Positions 46,456 to 56,151 of a DNA stretch of 64,000 nt are shown piece after piece (within the stretch, counting starts at the first letter, position 1; every line of letters starts with the position of its first letter). This stretch comes from Candidatus Dormiibacterota bacterium (GTDB lineage Bacteria > Chloroflexota > Dormibacteria > Aeolococcales > Aeolococcaceae). The DNA lies in assembly GCA_003153505.1 (NCBI GenBank), contig PLZA01000031.1, positions 62,001 to 126,000 on the forward strand, read 5' to 3'. The translations under genes were made by a program, and so were the position numbers. The notes beneath the pieces are model-generated. The model had not been told where the DNA came from and made no database searches. It saw only the letters and a list, made by a program, of their open reading frames with translations.

Positions 46456-48437
46456 CCGCGATCGCGAACCGGGTGCCGTTCGGCGGCGCCCTTTTTGCGA
46501 CGTTCCTCGAGGCGGTTCCCGATGCAATCATCGGCGTGGTCGCCGACGGCGGCATCGTCATGGTGAATGCCAAGGCGGAGGCGCTCTTCGGGTATACGCG
46601 TGACGACCTCGTGGGGCAGCCCTTGGAGCTGCTGGTGCCCGACTCGATCCGTGACCACTCCCAGCTTCGAGTCGCGTATTTTCAGGCTCCGGTGCCTCGT
46701 CCGATGGGTCTCGGCATGGAGCTGTCCGGTCGACGGCGCGACGGATCCGAGTTTCCCGCCGAGGTCTCGCTGGCGTGGATCGAGCTCGACGGCCGCCTGC
46801 TCGTCATCGCCGCGGTGCGTGACATCACCGAGCGCAAGCGTGCCGAGGCCAAGTTCCGCAGCCTTCTCGAGGCTGCTCCGGACGCGATCGTCGGTGTCAA
46901 TTCGGACGGGCTCATCGCGCTCGTCAACACCCAGGCCGAGGCGTTGTTCGGCTACCAGCGCAACCAGCTGATCGGCCGTCCCGTCGAGCTGCTCGTCCCG
47001 GGCGCAGCCCTCAACATCCATTCTCCGAACCCCAACCCGGGATTCCGCGATCCGCGTACGCATCCCGACGAGGCATGGATCGCACTGGCGGGCAGGCGCA
47101 GCGACGACAGCGAGTTTCCCGCCGAGGTATCGCTGTCATCGATGGAGACCGAGGAAGGCCTCATGGTGTGCGCGGCGATTCGTGATGTCACCGAGCGGGT
47201 GGAAGCTCAGCACGAGCGCGATCGCATGGAGGCGCAGCTCGAGCGCGATCGGCTGGAACGGCAGCTCCACCAATCACAGCGCCTGGAGAGCCTCGGCCAG
47301 TTGGCAGGAGGCGTTGCGCACGACTTCAACAACCTGCTCGCGGCGATCCTCAACTACGTGAGTTTCGTGGACGAGGAGATCAGCGCGGAGATCGCGTCCC
47401 GGCCGTCGCACCAGTCGGCACGTCTCAGCGCCGTGCTCGACGACGTGAGCCAGATCGGTGCCGCCGCCGAGCGTGCCGCGCGACTCACCCATCAGCTGCT
47501 TGCATTCGGTCGTCGCGAGATCATCAAGCCGGAGATCATCGACTTCAACACGGTCGTCGGCGAGGTGGATGGTCTGCTGCGCACGACGATCGGCGAGCAC
47601 GTCGAGTTGATCACCCGATGCGCGCCGGACCTCGATCACGTGCTCGCGGACCGCGGGCAGATGGAGCAGGTGCTGCTCAACCTCGCCGTCAACGCGCGCG
47701 ACGCGATGCAGACGGGTGGAACGCTGATCATCGACACCGACAACTTCGTGGTCGATGACGGGTACGCGGCACGCGATCAGCGCCTGCAGGCGGGTCCGTA
47801 CGTCCGGCTGCGGGTTGCGGATACGGGCACCGGGATGGACCGCGACACCATCGAGCGTGCGTTCGAGCCGTTCTTCAGCACCAAACCGCGGGAGAAGGGC
47901 TCGGGACTCGGCCTCGCCACGGTGTACGGCATCGTCAACCAGGCAGGTGGCATGGTCGACCTCGACTCCGACCTCGGCACCGGAACCACGATCACCATGC
48001 TGCTGCCGAGTGCGGTCGCGGCGGATGGACAGTCCGAGGTACCCAGGGCCGCTACTCGTCGCAGCCACGGTGGCGAGACGATCCTCGTCGTCGAGGACGA
48101 GGACCTCGTGCTCGATGTGGCGAGGCGCATCCTCACCAGGCACGGATACCGCGTGCTCGCTTCGCGAGGCGGATCGGAAGCAGTTGCGATGCTCAGCGAG
48201 CACCGGGGCCCGATTCACCTGCTGCTCACCGATGTCGTCATGCCCGGATTGACGGGCAAACAGGTGGCCGAGCGGGTGATCGAGCGGCGTCCGAAGATCC
48301 GCGTCCTGTACATGTCCGGGTACCCCGAGTCGGTGATCACCTCGCAGGGGGTCGTGCAACGCGGTATTCACCTGGTGTCGAAGCCGTTCGTCGCTGCCGA
48401 CCTCCTCGACCACGTGCGCGCGACCCTCGACGCCTGA
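46452..48437 (+). CDS. Hybrid sensor histidine kinase (PAS-PAS-HisKA-HATPase-REC)
   Basis: A 661-residue soluble hybrid kinase. Two PAS domains lie at about 18-130 and 140-262, each ending in a DITER/DVTER linker. A coiled-coil linker is followed by HisKA with phospho-acceptor His290 in GGVAHDFNN. The ATPase domain has N (NLAVNARDAM), G1 (VADTGTGMD), F (EPFFSTKP) and G2 (GSGLGLATVYG) boxes. The C-terminal receiver has phospho-acceptor Asp594 in LLLTDVVMPG and Lys in SKPF. No transmembrane segments, so the stimulus is cytoplasmic. No partner regulator lies nearby. Confidence 0.92.
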   Translation: MTAIANRVPFGGALFATFLEAVPDAIIGVVADGGIVMVNAKAEALFGYTRDDLVGQPLELLVPDSIRDHSQLRVAYFQAPVPRPMGLGMELSGRRRDGSEFPAEVSLAWIELDGRLLVIAAVRDITERKRAEAKFRSLLEAAPDAIVGVNSDGLIALVNTQAEALFGYQRNQLIGRPVELLVPGAALNIHSPNPNPGFRDPRTHPDEAWIALAGRRSDDSEFPAEVSLSSMETEEGLMVCAAIRDVTERVEAQHERDRMEAQLERDRLERQLHQSQRLESLGQLAGGVAHDFNNLLAAILNYVSFVDEEISAEIASRPSHQSARLSAVLDDVSQIGAAAERAARLTHQLLAFGRREIIKPEIIDFNTVVGEVDGLLRTTIGEHVELITRCAPDLDHVLADRGQMEQVLLNLAVNARDAMQTGGTLIIDTDNFVVDDGYAARDQRLQAGPYVRLRVADTGTGMDRDTIERAFEPFFSTKPREKGSGLGLATVYGIVNQAGGMVDLDSDLGTGTTITMLLPSAVAADGQSEVPRAATRRSHGGETILVVEDEDLVLDVARRILTRHGYRVLASRGGSEAVAMLSEHRGPIHLLLTDVVMPGLTGKQVAERVIERRPKIRVLYMSGYPESVITSQGVVQRGIHLVSKPFVAADLLDHVRATLDA

Positions 48438-48444
48438 GACCGCT

Positions 48445-48951
48445 TTACAGCGACTCCACCCACGCGACAGCCACTCCCCACACGATGGCCCACGCCGCCA
48501 GCACCGCGACCCATTGCCAACCGGACACGTGCGGGGCGCGGCCCCGCCCCCGTGCTGTCGCGAACCATGCGGCGGTCTCTCGATCGAGCAGACGCCAGAC
48601 GAGCCATGGCGCGTACCCCAGCTCGATGGCCGTGGTGAAGAGCAGGCTCCCGCTGAACTGGCCGGTCACCAGCATCACCAGGGACACGATGCCGATCAGC
48701 GTGATGAGCACCATCAGGCCGATCTGCACAGGCCGGAGCGCGGGAATACCGCGACGCATGCCCTCGCCGAGCGCGAAGAGGCCGACCGCCGCTACCAGCC
48801 CACCGACGATGACGCCGGGGTTCGGACTGAACCCCAGGTTGTGGGTTGCGGAGGCGAGCGCCTGGGTCGTGAGTTGCGCCGTCAGCGCCCAGTCGAAGAC
48901 GACGGCAATCCCGAGCCCGTGAGGTCGTGGTTGAACCGTCGCCCCGCTCAC
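48445..48951 (-). CDS. Small hypothetical integral membrane protein
   Basis: A 168-residue protein with four predicted helices (about 45-62, 74-98, 105-122, 143-165) and one conserved-looking loop with APWLVWRLLDRETAAWF. No family was recognised. GTG at 48951 was chosen because it lies 23 bases after the TrpB-like stop and upstream frame overlaps that gene. It is convergent with the hybrid kinase. Confidence 0.6.
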   Translation of the reverse strand: MSGATVQPRPHGLGIAVVFDWALTAQLTTQALASATHNLGFSPNPGVIVGGLVAAVGLFALGEGMRRGIPALRPVQIGLMVLITLIGIVSLVMLVTGQFSGSLLFTTAIELGYAPWLVWRLLDRETAAWFATARGRGRAPHVSGWQWVAVLAAWAIVWGVAVAWVESL

Positions 48952-48974
48952 GCGCCGGCGGTGGACTCGGGCAC

Positions 48975-50342
48975 TCAGGCCGCCCCGGCCGTGACCTTCG
49001 GCAGCTCCGCGAGCGCGGTGTCCAAGCGCTCCTGCGGGAGTTCGACGTCCTGAAGCTGGCCGGCGAAGTACGCGTCGTACGCGCCCAGGTCGAAGTGCCC
49101 GTGTCCCGAGAGGTTGAAGAGGATCACCCGCGAGTCGCCGGCTTCGCGCGCCGCGGCGGCCTCCTGCGCAACCGCGCGGAGCGCGTGCGATGGCTCGGGT
49201 GCTGGGAGGATCCCCTCGCTGCGCGCAAAACGCACCGCCTCCGCGAAGCACTCATTCTGCTTGTACGCGCGCGCCTCGATGAAGCCGTTCTTGACGAGCA
49301 GGCAGAGTGACGGCGCATCACCGTGATACCGGAGGCCGCCGGCGTGGATGCTGTCCGGAATGAAGTTGTGGCCGAGCGTATACATCGGCACCACCGGACC
49401 CATGCCCGCGGTGTCGCCGAAGTCATACGCGTAGAGGCCGCGCGTGAGCGTCGGGCAGGCGGCCGGTTCGGCGGCGATGAACCGAGTGTTGGTCTTTCCG
49501 GAGAGGCGGTCGGCGAGGAACGGATATGCGAGCCCCGCAAAGTTGGAGCCACCGCCGACGCAGCCGATGACGACATCCGGATAGGCGCCTGCCATCTCCA
49601 TCTGCTTCTGCGCCTCCTGGCCGATGACGGTCTGGTGCAGAAGCACGTGGTTGACCACCGATCCCAGCGAGTAGTGGCTGTCGTCACGGGTTGCCGCGTC
49701 CTCGACCGCCTCCGAGATGGCGATGCCGAGACTTCCCGGCGAGTCCGGTTGACTCGCGAGCACACTGCGGCCGAACTCGGTCTGATCGGTCGGGGAGGGG
49801 AGGACCTTGGCGCCCCACGTCTCCATGAGTGCACGCCGGTACGGCTTCTGCTGGTACGAGACCTTGACCATGTAGACCATGACCTCGAGGCCGAACAGAC
49901 CGCCGGCGAACGCGAGCGCCGATCCCCACTGCCCGGCGCCGGTCTCCGTGGTCAGGCGCTTGATACCCTCCTCGGCGTTGTAGTAGGCCTGCGCGACCGC
50001 GGTGTTGGGCTTGTGCGACCCCGCCGGCGAGGTCCCTTCGTACTTGTAGAAAATTCGGGCGGGGGTATCGAGCGCCTTCTCGAGGCGCGTGGCCCGGTAC
50101 AGCGGCGTCGGGCGCCACATCTTGTAGATGTCGCGGACACGATCGGGGATCTCGATCCAGCGCTCGGTCGACACCTCCTGCCCGATGATCGCCATGGGGA
50201 AGATGGGCGTCAGGTCGGGCGGTGTCAGCGGCTCCAATGTCCGCGGGCTCAGGAACGCGCCGAGGGGTTCGGGGACGTCCGCGAGGATGTTGTACCAGTG
50301 CGACGGCAGATCGTCTTCCGTCAGCAAGAACTTCGTTGTCAT
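48975..50342 (-). CDS. TrpB-like PLP-dependent enzyme (TrpB2)
   Basis: A 455-residue tryptophan synthase beta-like enzyme of the TrpB2 class, which joins indole and serine independently of TrpA. PLP Lys111 lies in AGSHKPNTA, the phosphate cradle is [11 protein letters not shown], and there is the class-specific N-terminal [13 protein letters not shown] with longer loops than TrpB1. Start: ATG at 50342 has GAGGTGG six bases upstream; an upstream frame adds six residues. No trp operon gene is adjacent. An indole-salvage role would fit the indole-forming lyase at the left edge only if that is a tryptophanase. Confidence 0.93.
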   Translation of the reverse strand: MTTKFLLTEDDLPSHWYNILADVPEPLGAFLSPRTLEPLTPPDLTPIFPMAIIGQEVSTERWIEIPDRVRDIYKMWRPTPLYRATRLEKALDTPARIFYKYEGTSPAGSHKPNTAVAQAYYNAEEGIKRLTTETGAGQWGSALAFAGGLFGLEVMVYMVKVSYQQKPYRRALMETWGAKVLPSPTDQTEFGRSVLASQPDSPGSLGIAISEAVEDAATRDDSHYSLGSVVNHVLLHQTVIGQEAQKQMEMAGAYPDVVIGCVGGGSNFAGLAYPFLADRLSGKTNTRFIAAEPAACPTLTRGLYAYDFGDTAGMGPVVPMYTLGHNFIPDSIHAGGLRYHGDAPSLCLLVKNGFIEARAYKQNECFAEAVRFARSEGILPAPEPSHALRAVAQEAAAAREAGDSRVILFNLSGHGHFDLGAYDAYFAGQLQDVELPQERLDTALAELPKVTAGAA

Positions 50343-50439
50343 GGGTTCCACCTCTGCCAATCGCTCCGACGCGTGCAGCGGAGGATACGCCCCGTGAGAC
50401 CGAAGTCAAAGTCCCGCCGACGGACGCCATGATGCGTGC

Positions 50440-50465
50440 TACCATCATGAGAGAGCAACTCTCAT
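50440..50465 (+). promoter_or_regulatory. Promoter -10 and palindromic TetR-type operator of the MFS gene
   Basis: ATGAGAG-AGCAA-CTCTCAT (50447-50465) is a perfect 7-5-7 palindrome. A plausible -10 (TACCAT, 50440-50445) sits just upstream of it with a weak -35 (CCGACG, 50417-50422) 17 bases further. The ribosome binding site GAGGTGA follows. A TetR regulator gene lies directly downstream of the MFS gene, so this is its probable binding site. Confidence 0.6.
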
Positions 50466-50480
50466 ATTGAGGTGACTGTC

Positions 50481-52034
50481 ATGAAGGCACAAGGCGCGCG
50501 GAGATGGTGGGCGCTCGCCGCAGTGAGCCTCGGAGTCCTGGCAGTGGGCCTCGATGGCACGGTGCTCACCGTGGCGCTGCCGACGCTCGCGAAGGCACTC
50601 CACGCCTCGGAATCTGATCTGCAGTGGTTCACGTCCGGGTACTTTCTGGTCCTCGCGGCCGCGATGCTGCCGGCGGGCCTCCTCGGAGATCGCTTCGGGC
50701 ACAAGAAGGTCCTGACGATCGCACTCGGGCTCTTCGGCGTCGGTTCGGTGGCATGCGCTTACTCGACTTCGGTGGGGGAGTTCCTGGCGGCGCGGGTGCT
50801 CTTGGGGCTCGCCGGCGCCGGCGTCGTGGTCATGGCGATCTCCGCGCTGACCGTGCTCTTCACCAAGACCGAGCGTCCCAAGGCCGTCGGCATCTGGGCG
50901 GCCGCCAACTTCCTGTCGCTACCGATCGGGCCGATCCTCGGTGGTTGGATGCTCTCGCACTTCTGGTGGGGATGGGTCTTCCTCATCAACGCGCCGGTTG
51001 CCGCGATCGGCGTCGTCGCCCTGATCACCCTCGTGCCGGAATCCCGCGCCGCCGAGCGACCGGGTTTCGATGCGGTCGGCGTTGCGCTCTCGGTCGCCGG
51101 GCTCGTCGCCCTCACCTATGGCTTCATCGAGGCGGGTCAGGAGGGCTGGAGCGATCCGGCTGCTGTCGCCGCGATGCTCGTCGGGCTCGTGGGGCTGGTG
51201 GCCTTCGGCGTCTGGGAACGCCGGCTCAACCGCCGTCCGGGAGGCAAGCCGTTGCTCGATCTCAGCCTGTTCGGCTCCGCGTCATTCACGTGGGGGGTGA
51301 TCCTGGCCGCGTTCGCGGTGCTCGCCATGATCGGTGTGCTCTTCACGATGCCTCAGTACTTCCAGGGCGTGCTCGGAGCCGACGCGATGGGTTCGGGGTT
51401 GCGCCTGCTGCCCGTGATTCTCGGACTGGTGGTGGGCGCCGTCCCGGCGGAGCGGATCGTGCGTGTGGCCGGCGCCAAGCTCGTCGCCGCGGCCGGATTC
51501 CTGCTGCTGGCGACGGGCCTTCTCGTCGGATCGACGACCGGCGTCGGGTCGAGCACACTGTTCCTGGCCGTCTGGATGGCAGTCGCGGGCATGGGGCTTG
51601 GCCTCGCGCTGTCCACGTCGACGTCGGCTGCTCTGGTTGAGCTGTCCGAAGAGCGCAGCGGCGTCGGGTCAGCGGTGCTCCAGGCGGTCAACAAGGTCGG
51701 CGGGCCGTTCGGCACGGCGATTCTCGGGAGCGCCTTGAGCTCGGTGTACCTGTCGCGTTTGGTGCTCCCAGGACTGCCGGCGCCGGCCGTGGCGGCGATA
51801 CGACGCAGCGTGTTCGCGGGGGTCGCGGTCGCGCAGCAGGCGGGCTCACCCTCCCTGCTTCATTCCGTCCGCAGCGCGTTCACAGCTGGTATGGACATGG
51901 CGCTGGTGGTGTCCGCGGGCATCGCCATGGTCGGCCTCGTGCTCACCCTGCGCTTTCTGCCACGCAGCAATGCAGTGCAGCACAATCAGCGCATGCAACC
52001 TGAAACGGGTCGCGAGCTTGCCGGCATCCGCTGA
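50481..52034 (+). CDS. MFS drug/metabolite exporter, DHA2 (14-helix) family
   Basis: A 517-residue exporter of the DHA2 family with about 14 helices. GLDGTVLTVALPTLAKAL opens the protein; GDRFGHKKVL (about 73-82) is motif A, and a family-specific GPILGGWMLSHFWWGWVFLINAPV segment follows near 155-178. ATG at 50481 was chosen over an earlier in-frame GTG (50472) because GAGGTGA lies just upstream. Its end overlaps the TetR gene in another frame, so both are likely on one transcript. Confidence 0.9.
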   Translation: MKAQGARRWWALAAVSLGVLAVGLDGTVLTVALPTLAKALHASESDLQWFTSGYFLVLAAAMLPAGLLGDRFGHKKVLTIALGLFGVGSVACAYSTSVGEFLAARVLLGLAGAGVVVMAISALTVLFTKTERPKAVGIWAAANFLSLPIGPILGGWMLSHFWWGWVFLINAPVAAIGVVALITLVPESRAAERPGFDAVGVALSVAGLVALTYGFIEAGQEGWSDPAAVAAMLVGLVGLVAFGVWERRLNRRPGGKPLLDLSLFGSASFTWGVILAAFAVLAMIGVLFTMPQYFQGVLGADAMGSGLRLLPVILGLVVGAVPAERIVRVAGAKLVAAAGFLLLATGLLVGSTTGVGSSTLFLAVWMAVAGMGLGLALSTSTSAALVELSEERSGVGSAVLQAVNKVGGPFGTAILGSALSSVYLSRLVLPGLPAPAVAAIRRSVFAGVAVAQQAGSPSLLHSVRSAFTAGMDMALVVSAGIAMVGLVLTLRFLPRSNAVQHNQRMQPETGRELAGIR

Positions 52035-52620
52035 TCTGCGCACCCCCGGTCTTCGGGAGCGGAAGAAGGAACGGACCCGCGAGATGATCCGGGCGCATGC
52101 GATGCGCCTCTTCCGGACGCAGGGCTACGAAGGCACCACGGTGCAGCAGATCATCGATGAGGTCGAGATCTCAGAAAGCACCTTCTTTCGCTACTTTCCG
52201 ACCAAGGGCGACGTCGTGCTCACCGACGACTTCGATCCCATCATCGTCGCCGCATTCCAGCGCCAACCGGCGGAGCTGAGTCCGATCGAGGCATTGCGCC
52301 GGGCGTTTCGCGAGGCGTTCGGGGAGCTGTCTGCAGATGCGATCGCCGAGCAATCGGACCGCATGCACATGATGCTTGCCGTCCCCGAGCTGCGTGCGGC
52401 GATGCTGGAGCAGTTTGCAGCCGCGATGCGCTTGCTCAGCACCATCGTCGCCGAACGGGCCGGGAGAAGCCCTGATGACATGGCCGTGCGCACCCTGTCG
52501 GGGGCGGTTGTCGGAGCGGCGATGGCGGCGATGTTCGCGATCGTCGACGATCCGACCGTGAACCTTGCGCTGATTCTCGACGACGCGATGACTCACCTCG
52601 AGGGTGGCCTGCTGCTCTGA
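51970..52620 (+). CDS. TetR-family transcriptional regulator
   Basis: A protein of up to 216 residues. The TetR DNA-binding domain is at about 30-80 (RERKKERTREMIRAHAMRLF, GTTVQQIIDEVEISESTFFRYFPTK). The rest is an all-helical effector domain. The first 20 residues are not conserved; the true start may be TTG at 52018. The gene overlaps the exporter gene, so a repressor-exporter pair that responds to the exported compound is likely, acting on the palindrome at 50447-50465. Confidence 0.88.
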   Translation: MQCSTISACNLKRVASLPASADLRTPGLRERKKERTREMIRAHAMRLFRTQGYEGTTVQQIIDEVEISESTFFRYFPTKGDVVLTDDFDPIIVAAFQRQPAELSPIEALRRAFREAFGELSADAIAEQSDRMHMMLAVPELRAAMLEQFAAAMRLLSTIVAERAGRSPDDMAVRTLSGAVVGAAMAAMFAIVDDPTVNLALILDDAMTHLEGGLLL

Positions 52621-52663
52621 GTGCGGGTAACGGGCGCGGCATCGCCAACCCTATCCTTGGCCG

Positions 52664-53443
52664 ATGCGCCTGGCCACGTGGAACGTCAACTCGGTTGTCG
52701 CGCGCCTGCCTCGTCTGATCGACTGGCTCTCGTCGAGCAGCCCTGACGTGTTGTGTCTGCAGGAGACGAAGATCGCGGATGACGCCTTTCCGCGCGCGGA
52801 GGTGGAGGCCCTCGGCTACGAGGTCGCGCTCCATGGTGAGGGACGCTGGAATGGAGTCGCCATCATCTCCCGCGCCGGACTGCAGGACGTTGCTCGAGGC
52901 TTCGACGGTGAGCCCGGATTCCCTGGAGCCGAAGCCCGGGCGATGAGCGCGACCTGCGGCGGCCTCCGCGTCTGGTCACTCTACGTTCCGAACGGACGCG
53001 CTCTCGACAGCGATCACTATCCCTACAAGCTCAGCTGGCTCGGAGCGCTGCGTCAGGCATTGCAGGCGTCCCAGGGCGCTTCACCGCCCCTGGTCGTATG
53101 CGGCGACTTCAACATCGCGCCGGGTGATGACGATGTCTGGGATCCAGCCGCGTTCATCGGCTCGACGCATGTCAGTGCCCCCGAGCGCGAGGCACTCGCC
53201 GGGCTCATCAGCCTCGGGCTCGACGACGTTCTGCCGCGGTCGCTCAAGGGGCGCCCCTTCACGTACTGGGACTATCGTGCCGGCAATTTCCACAAGGGTC
53301 TCGGCATGCGCATCGACCTGGTCCTCCTGGACCACTCGGTGACGCCGGCCGTGACGGATGCTTACATCGACCGCGATGCGCGCAAGGGCACCTTGCCGTC
53401 AGACCACGCGCCGCTGGTCGTCGACCTCGACTGGCCGCGCTAG
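52664..53443 (+). CDS. xthA: Exodeoxyribonuclease III / AP endonuclease
   Basis: A 259-residue Mg2+-dependent endonuclease cutting at abasic sites during base excision repair. It has ATWNVNSVVARL at the N-terminus, CLQETKI (metal Glu, about 31-37), LYVPNG, CGDFNIAP (catalytic Asp/Asn) and SDHAPLVV (246-253, catalytic Asp-His). Length matches the family. Confidence 0.95.
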   Translation: MRLATWNVNSVVARLPRLIDWLSSSSPDVLCLQETKIADDAFPRAEVEALGYEVALHGEGRWNGVAIISRAGLQDVARGFDGEPGFPGAEARAMSATCGGLRVWSLYVPNGRALDSDHYPYKLSWLGALRQALQASQGASPPLVVCGDFNIAPGDDDVWDPAAFIGSTHVSAPEREALAGLISLGLDDVLPRSLKGRPFTYWDYRAGNFHKGLGMRIDLVLLDHSVTPAVTDAYIDRDARKGTLPSDHAPLVVDLDWPR

Positions 53444-53531
53444 CCACCGCGGGACGATCAGCGCGGCCACAGCGGCGCCCAGATGCCGCATATCCTCACT
53501 GCGTGGTCATGCCAGTCGACGGAGGGTGGGC

Positions 53532-54581
53532 GTGAGGCCGGCCATCGTGCTCGCGACGACGATCGCCGTGGCGGCGCTTGCCGGAACGGCCATCTCACTC
53601 GCACAGCGGCCGCCTGCGCCACGTCATCCGACGATTGCCGCGTCGCCGGACATCTCGGCGATCCCCCCGACGAACCAGCCGGCGGTCGCGTTCGGGTTCA
53701 GCGTGGCGCCGGACCTCCAGAGACATCAGCTGGTGCTCTTCGGCGGCGTCGGAGACTTCAGCAACACCTGGCTCTGGGACGGTGCGGCCTGGTCCAGGGC
53801 ACAGCCCGCGATGAGCCCGCCGGGACGCTACGGGGCGTCAGCGGCATTCGATCCCCAGATCGGCGCCGTGCTGCTCTTCGGCGGCATCCTCCAGACCGGC
53901 CAGACCGCCAACGACACATGGGCGTGGGACGGCAGGACCTGGCAGGAAGTCGACACCGGGCGCGATGGCCCAGGAGGCGGGGCCGCCTCGGCACTGGCGT
54001 GGGATCCTTCACGCAGCGAGATGGTGCTCGTCGCACCATCGCCGGGTGGTGGTGGTGGCGGACAGACGTGGACCTGGAGCGGCACGCGCTGGGTGCACGA
54101 CCGGGCCGGTGTCCTGGGCACGCGCGACACCGGGATCCTGATGGCGTTCGACCCGGTGTCCAACGCACTGATTGCCGAGGGCTGCTGTGCATCGCCGACC
54201 GTCGGTACCCTCGGCGGCGTGCCCTCCACCTGGCGTTGGGATGGTTCCGCGTGGAGCGTGCTCGCGACTTCGGTGCGCCCACCCGACGGGTCCAGCCTGG
54301 GACTCGACCCATCACTGCGGCGTCTGGTGCTCTGCGGGTGCGATCTCGCCGGCGGGCTGGCGCCGCGGATGTGGGTGTGGGATGGGCGGGACTGGATGCC
54401 CGGGCCCTACCCGCGTCTCCCGCTCGCGCCTGAGGCCGAGGTCGTCGATCCCGCCGATTCGCAGTTCCTGGTGCTCGGCGCGGCGATCGGCGGCGTTGAC
54501 GCGTTGACGCAGACGGTCCAGGTCTGGGCGATCCGGGGAACCGCCTGGCTGCGGCTCGGGACCGGCCTGCATTCCGGCTGA
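53532..54581 (+). CDS. Secreted kelch-type beta-propeller protein
   Basis: A 349-residue exported protein. GTG at 53532 has GGAGGG five bases upstream and starts a signal helix (about 5-24); the open frame further upstream overlaps the exonuclease end. The body contains repeated kelch-like blades, visible as LVLFGGVGDFSNTWLWDG, LLFGGILQTGQTANDTWAWDGRTW, VPSTWRWDGSAW and RMWVWDGRDW. Two cysteines in one blade (EGCCASP) and two in another (LCGCDL) stand out. Such propellers bind sugars or proteins outside the cell; the ligand is unknown. Confidence 0.75.
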   Translation: MRPAIVLATTIAVAALAGTAISLAQRPPAPRHPTIAASPDISAIPPTNQPAVAFGFSVAPDLQRHQLVLFGGVGDFSNTWLWDGAAWSRAQPAMSPPGRYGASAAFDPQIGAVLLFGGILQTGQTANDTWAWDGRTWQEVDTGRDGPGGGAASALAWDPSRSEMVLVAPSPGGGGGGQTWTWSGTRWVHDRAGVLGTRDTGILMAFDPVSNALIAEGCCASPTVGTLGGVPSTWRWDGSAWSVLATSVRPPDGSSLGLDPSLRRLVLCGCDLAGGLAPRMWVWDGRDWMPGPYPRLPLAPEAEVVDPADSQFLVLGAAIGGVDALTQTVQVWAIRGTAWLRLGTGLHSG

Positions 54582-54661
54582 GGCTGTCCCGTGGCTCCCT
54601 TGCGCCGGGAGCTCGAGGGTCGGCGGGGCCGCGCCTTCCCGGGTGGAAGGCAAGGCGCTCA

Positions 54662-54667
54662 TATAAT
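54662..54667 (+). promoter_or_regulatory. Consensus -10 box (TATAAT) before the MmgE/PrpD gene
   Basis: TATAAT in an otherwise GC-rich region, 75 bases before the ATG at 54737, is followed by a second TATAAA-like run. No good -35 lies 17 bases upstream (CCGGGT), so an activator may be needed. The gene's GGAGGTGA ribosome site is at 54726-54733. Confidence 0.4.
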
Positions 54668-54736
54668 CTATAAACGGCGTTTCGCTCGGGTTGGGCACCT
54701 GAGATGTGATTACCAGACCCGATGCGGAGGTGATGG

Positions 54737-56137
54737 ATGAACGCGACAGCCGTCCAGCAGACGTCGACCAGGCAGCTCGCCGAGTTCTTCGGCGCGCTGC
54801 AGCCCAAGAGCATTCCTGACCACGTGCGCGATGACGCCTGCTGGCGCCTCGTTGACACAGTCGGCGTTGCTCTGGCGGGGTCGCGGATGGACTACGCGGA
54901 GATGGTTCGCGGCGTCTTCGCGGGGATGGGCGGAACGCCGGAGGCCACGGCGTTCGCCGTCGAGGGCCGGTTGCCCGCTGCCCATGCTGGATTCGTCAAC
55001 GGAGCGTACGCGCATGGTCCGGACTACGACGACACCCACAGCGTCGCGATGGTGCACATCGGTTGCACGGCCGTTCCTTCGAGCCTGGCGATGGCCGAGC
55101 GTCAACGCGCGAGCGGCGCGGAGATGCTCACCGCGATGATCGCGGGCGCGGAGGTCGGACTCCGCATCGGCGCCGCCGCGCCGCATCGCTTCCACCACCG
55201 GGGACTCCACGCCACCAGCGTCGTGGGTCCCTTCACGTCAGCGATGGCGTCCGGCCGGCTCCTGCGTCTCGACGCCGAGCGCATCACGAACGCGCTCGGA
55301 CTCGCAGGCAGCCAGTCGAGTGGGCTGCTCGTCGGGTTGCACGACGGGAGCTGGGTGAAGCGCCTCCATCCTGGCTGGAGCGTGCAGGCGGGTATCACTG
55401 CGGCGCTCCTCGCGGAGCGAGGCTTTCTCGGACCGCACGAGGTCCTGGAGAGCCCGTGGGGGTTGTACGGGGTCCTCCTGCACGGGGACGAGGAGCCATG
55501 GCGGATCGACGACGTCACAGCCGGCCTCGGCGAGCGCTGGTTGCTCCCGGACACGACGTACAAGCCGTACAGCAACGGCGCCTGGAATCACTCGTCGATG
55601 GACGCGGTGGTGGCGATCATGCGAGACCACCACCTCCACCACGAGGAGATCGCGCGCATCGACGCCGCGGTGCCTGTGGAGTGCCTCACGGTGGTGTGCG
55701 AGCCCCGCGACGCGAAGATCCACCCGCGCACGCCCTATCACATGAAGTTCAGCCTGCCGTACTCGGTGGCGATCGTCGCGGTGCTCGGCCACGCGGACAT
55801 CGACGACTACACCGACGAGGTCTTCGCCAACGCCGAGATCGCCGATCTCGCGGCGCGCACGTTCTGCCACGGCGACCCGGGAATGCCTCCGGCTCGGTTT
55901 CCGGCGCGCGTCACGGTCGAGACCAAGGGCGGTGAGCGCTTCGAGAGGGATGTGCCCGCGCAGCGTGGGGGCCCGGGCAACCCCTTCCAGCCTGAGGACC
56001 ATCGGGCCAAGTTCCGAGCCAATGCCGGCCCGAGCCTGGGTCGGGCACGCACCGACGAGTTGCTCGGGTCGCTCGAGAACGCATGGGCGTCACCGAGTGT
56101 GGCGGAGATCACGCGCCTGATGGCGGCTCCGGCGTAG
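54737..56137 (+). CDS. MmgE/PrpD family protein
   Basis: A 466-residue MmgE/PrpD protein. The family includes 2-methylcitrate dehydratase and other hydratases or isomerases of small carboxylic acids. Typical stretches are DDACWRLVDTVGVALAGSR, AHGPDYDDTHSVAMVHIG, HHRGLHATSVVGPFTSAMASGRLL (broken around residue 160), LVGLHDGSWVKRLHPGWSVQAGI and TYKPYSNGAWNHSSMD. No prpB or prpC lies beside it, so the substrate is uncertain. A near-perfect ribosome binding site (GGAGGTGA) precedes ATG. Confidence 0.9.
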   Translation: MNATAVQQTSTRQLAEFFGALQPKSIPDHVRDDACWRLVDTVGVALAGSRMDYAEMVRGVFAGMGGTPEATAFAVEGRLPAAHAGFVNGAYAHGPDYDDTHSVAMVHIGCTAVPSSLAMAERQRASGAEMLTAMIAGAEVGLRIGAAAPHRFHHRGLHATSVVGPFTSAMASGRLLRLDAERITNALGLAGSQSSGLLVGLHDGSWVKRLHPGWSVQAGITAALLAERGFLGPHEVLESPWGLYGVLLHGDEEPWRIDDVTAGLGERWLLPDTTYKPYSNGAWNHSSMDAVVAIMRDHHLHHEEIARIDAAVPVECLTVVCEPRDAKIHPRTPYHMKFSLPYSVAIVAVLGHADIDDYTDEVFANAEIADLAARTFCHGDPGMPPARFPARVTVETKGGERFERDVPAQRGGPGNPFQPEDHRAKFRANAGPSLGRARTDELLGSLENAWASPSVAEITRLMAAPA

Positions 56138-56151
56138 GCCACCGCCTGCGG

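Noticed and set aside
54593-54651. GCTCCC/GGGAGC and GCCTTCC/GGAAGGC hairpins after the propeller gene, considered as a terminator
   Set aside because: Both stems are short (6-7 bp) with no T-run, and they run into the possible promoter of the next gene. Not reported as a terminator.
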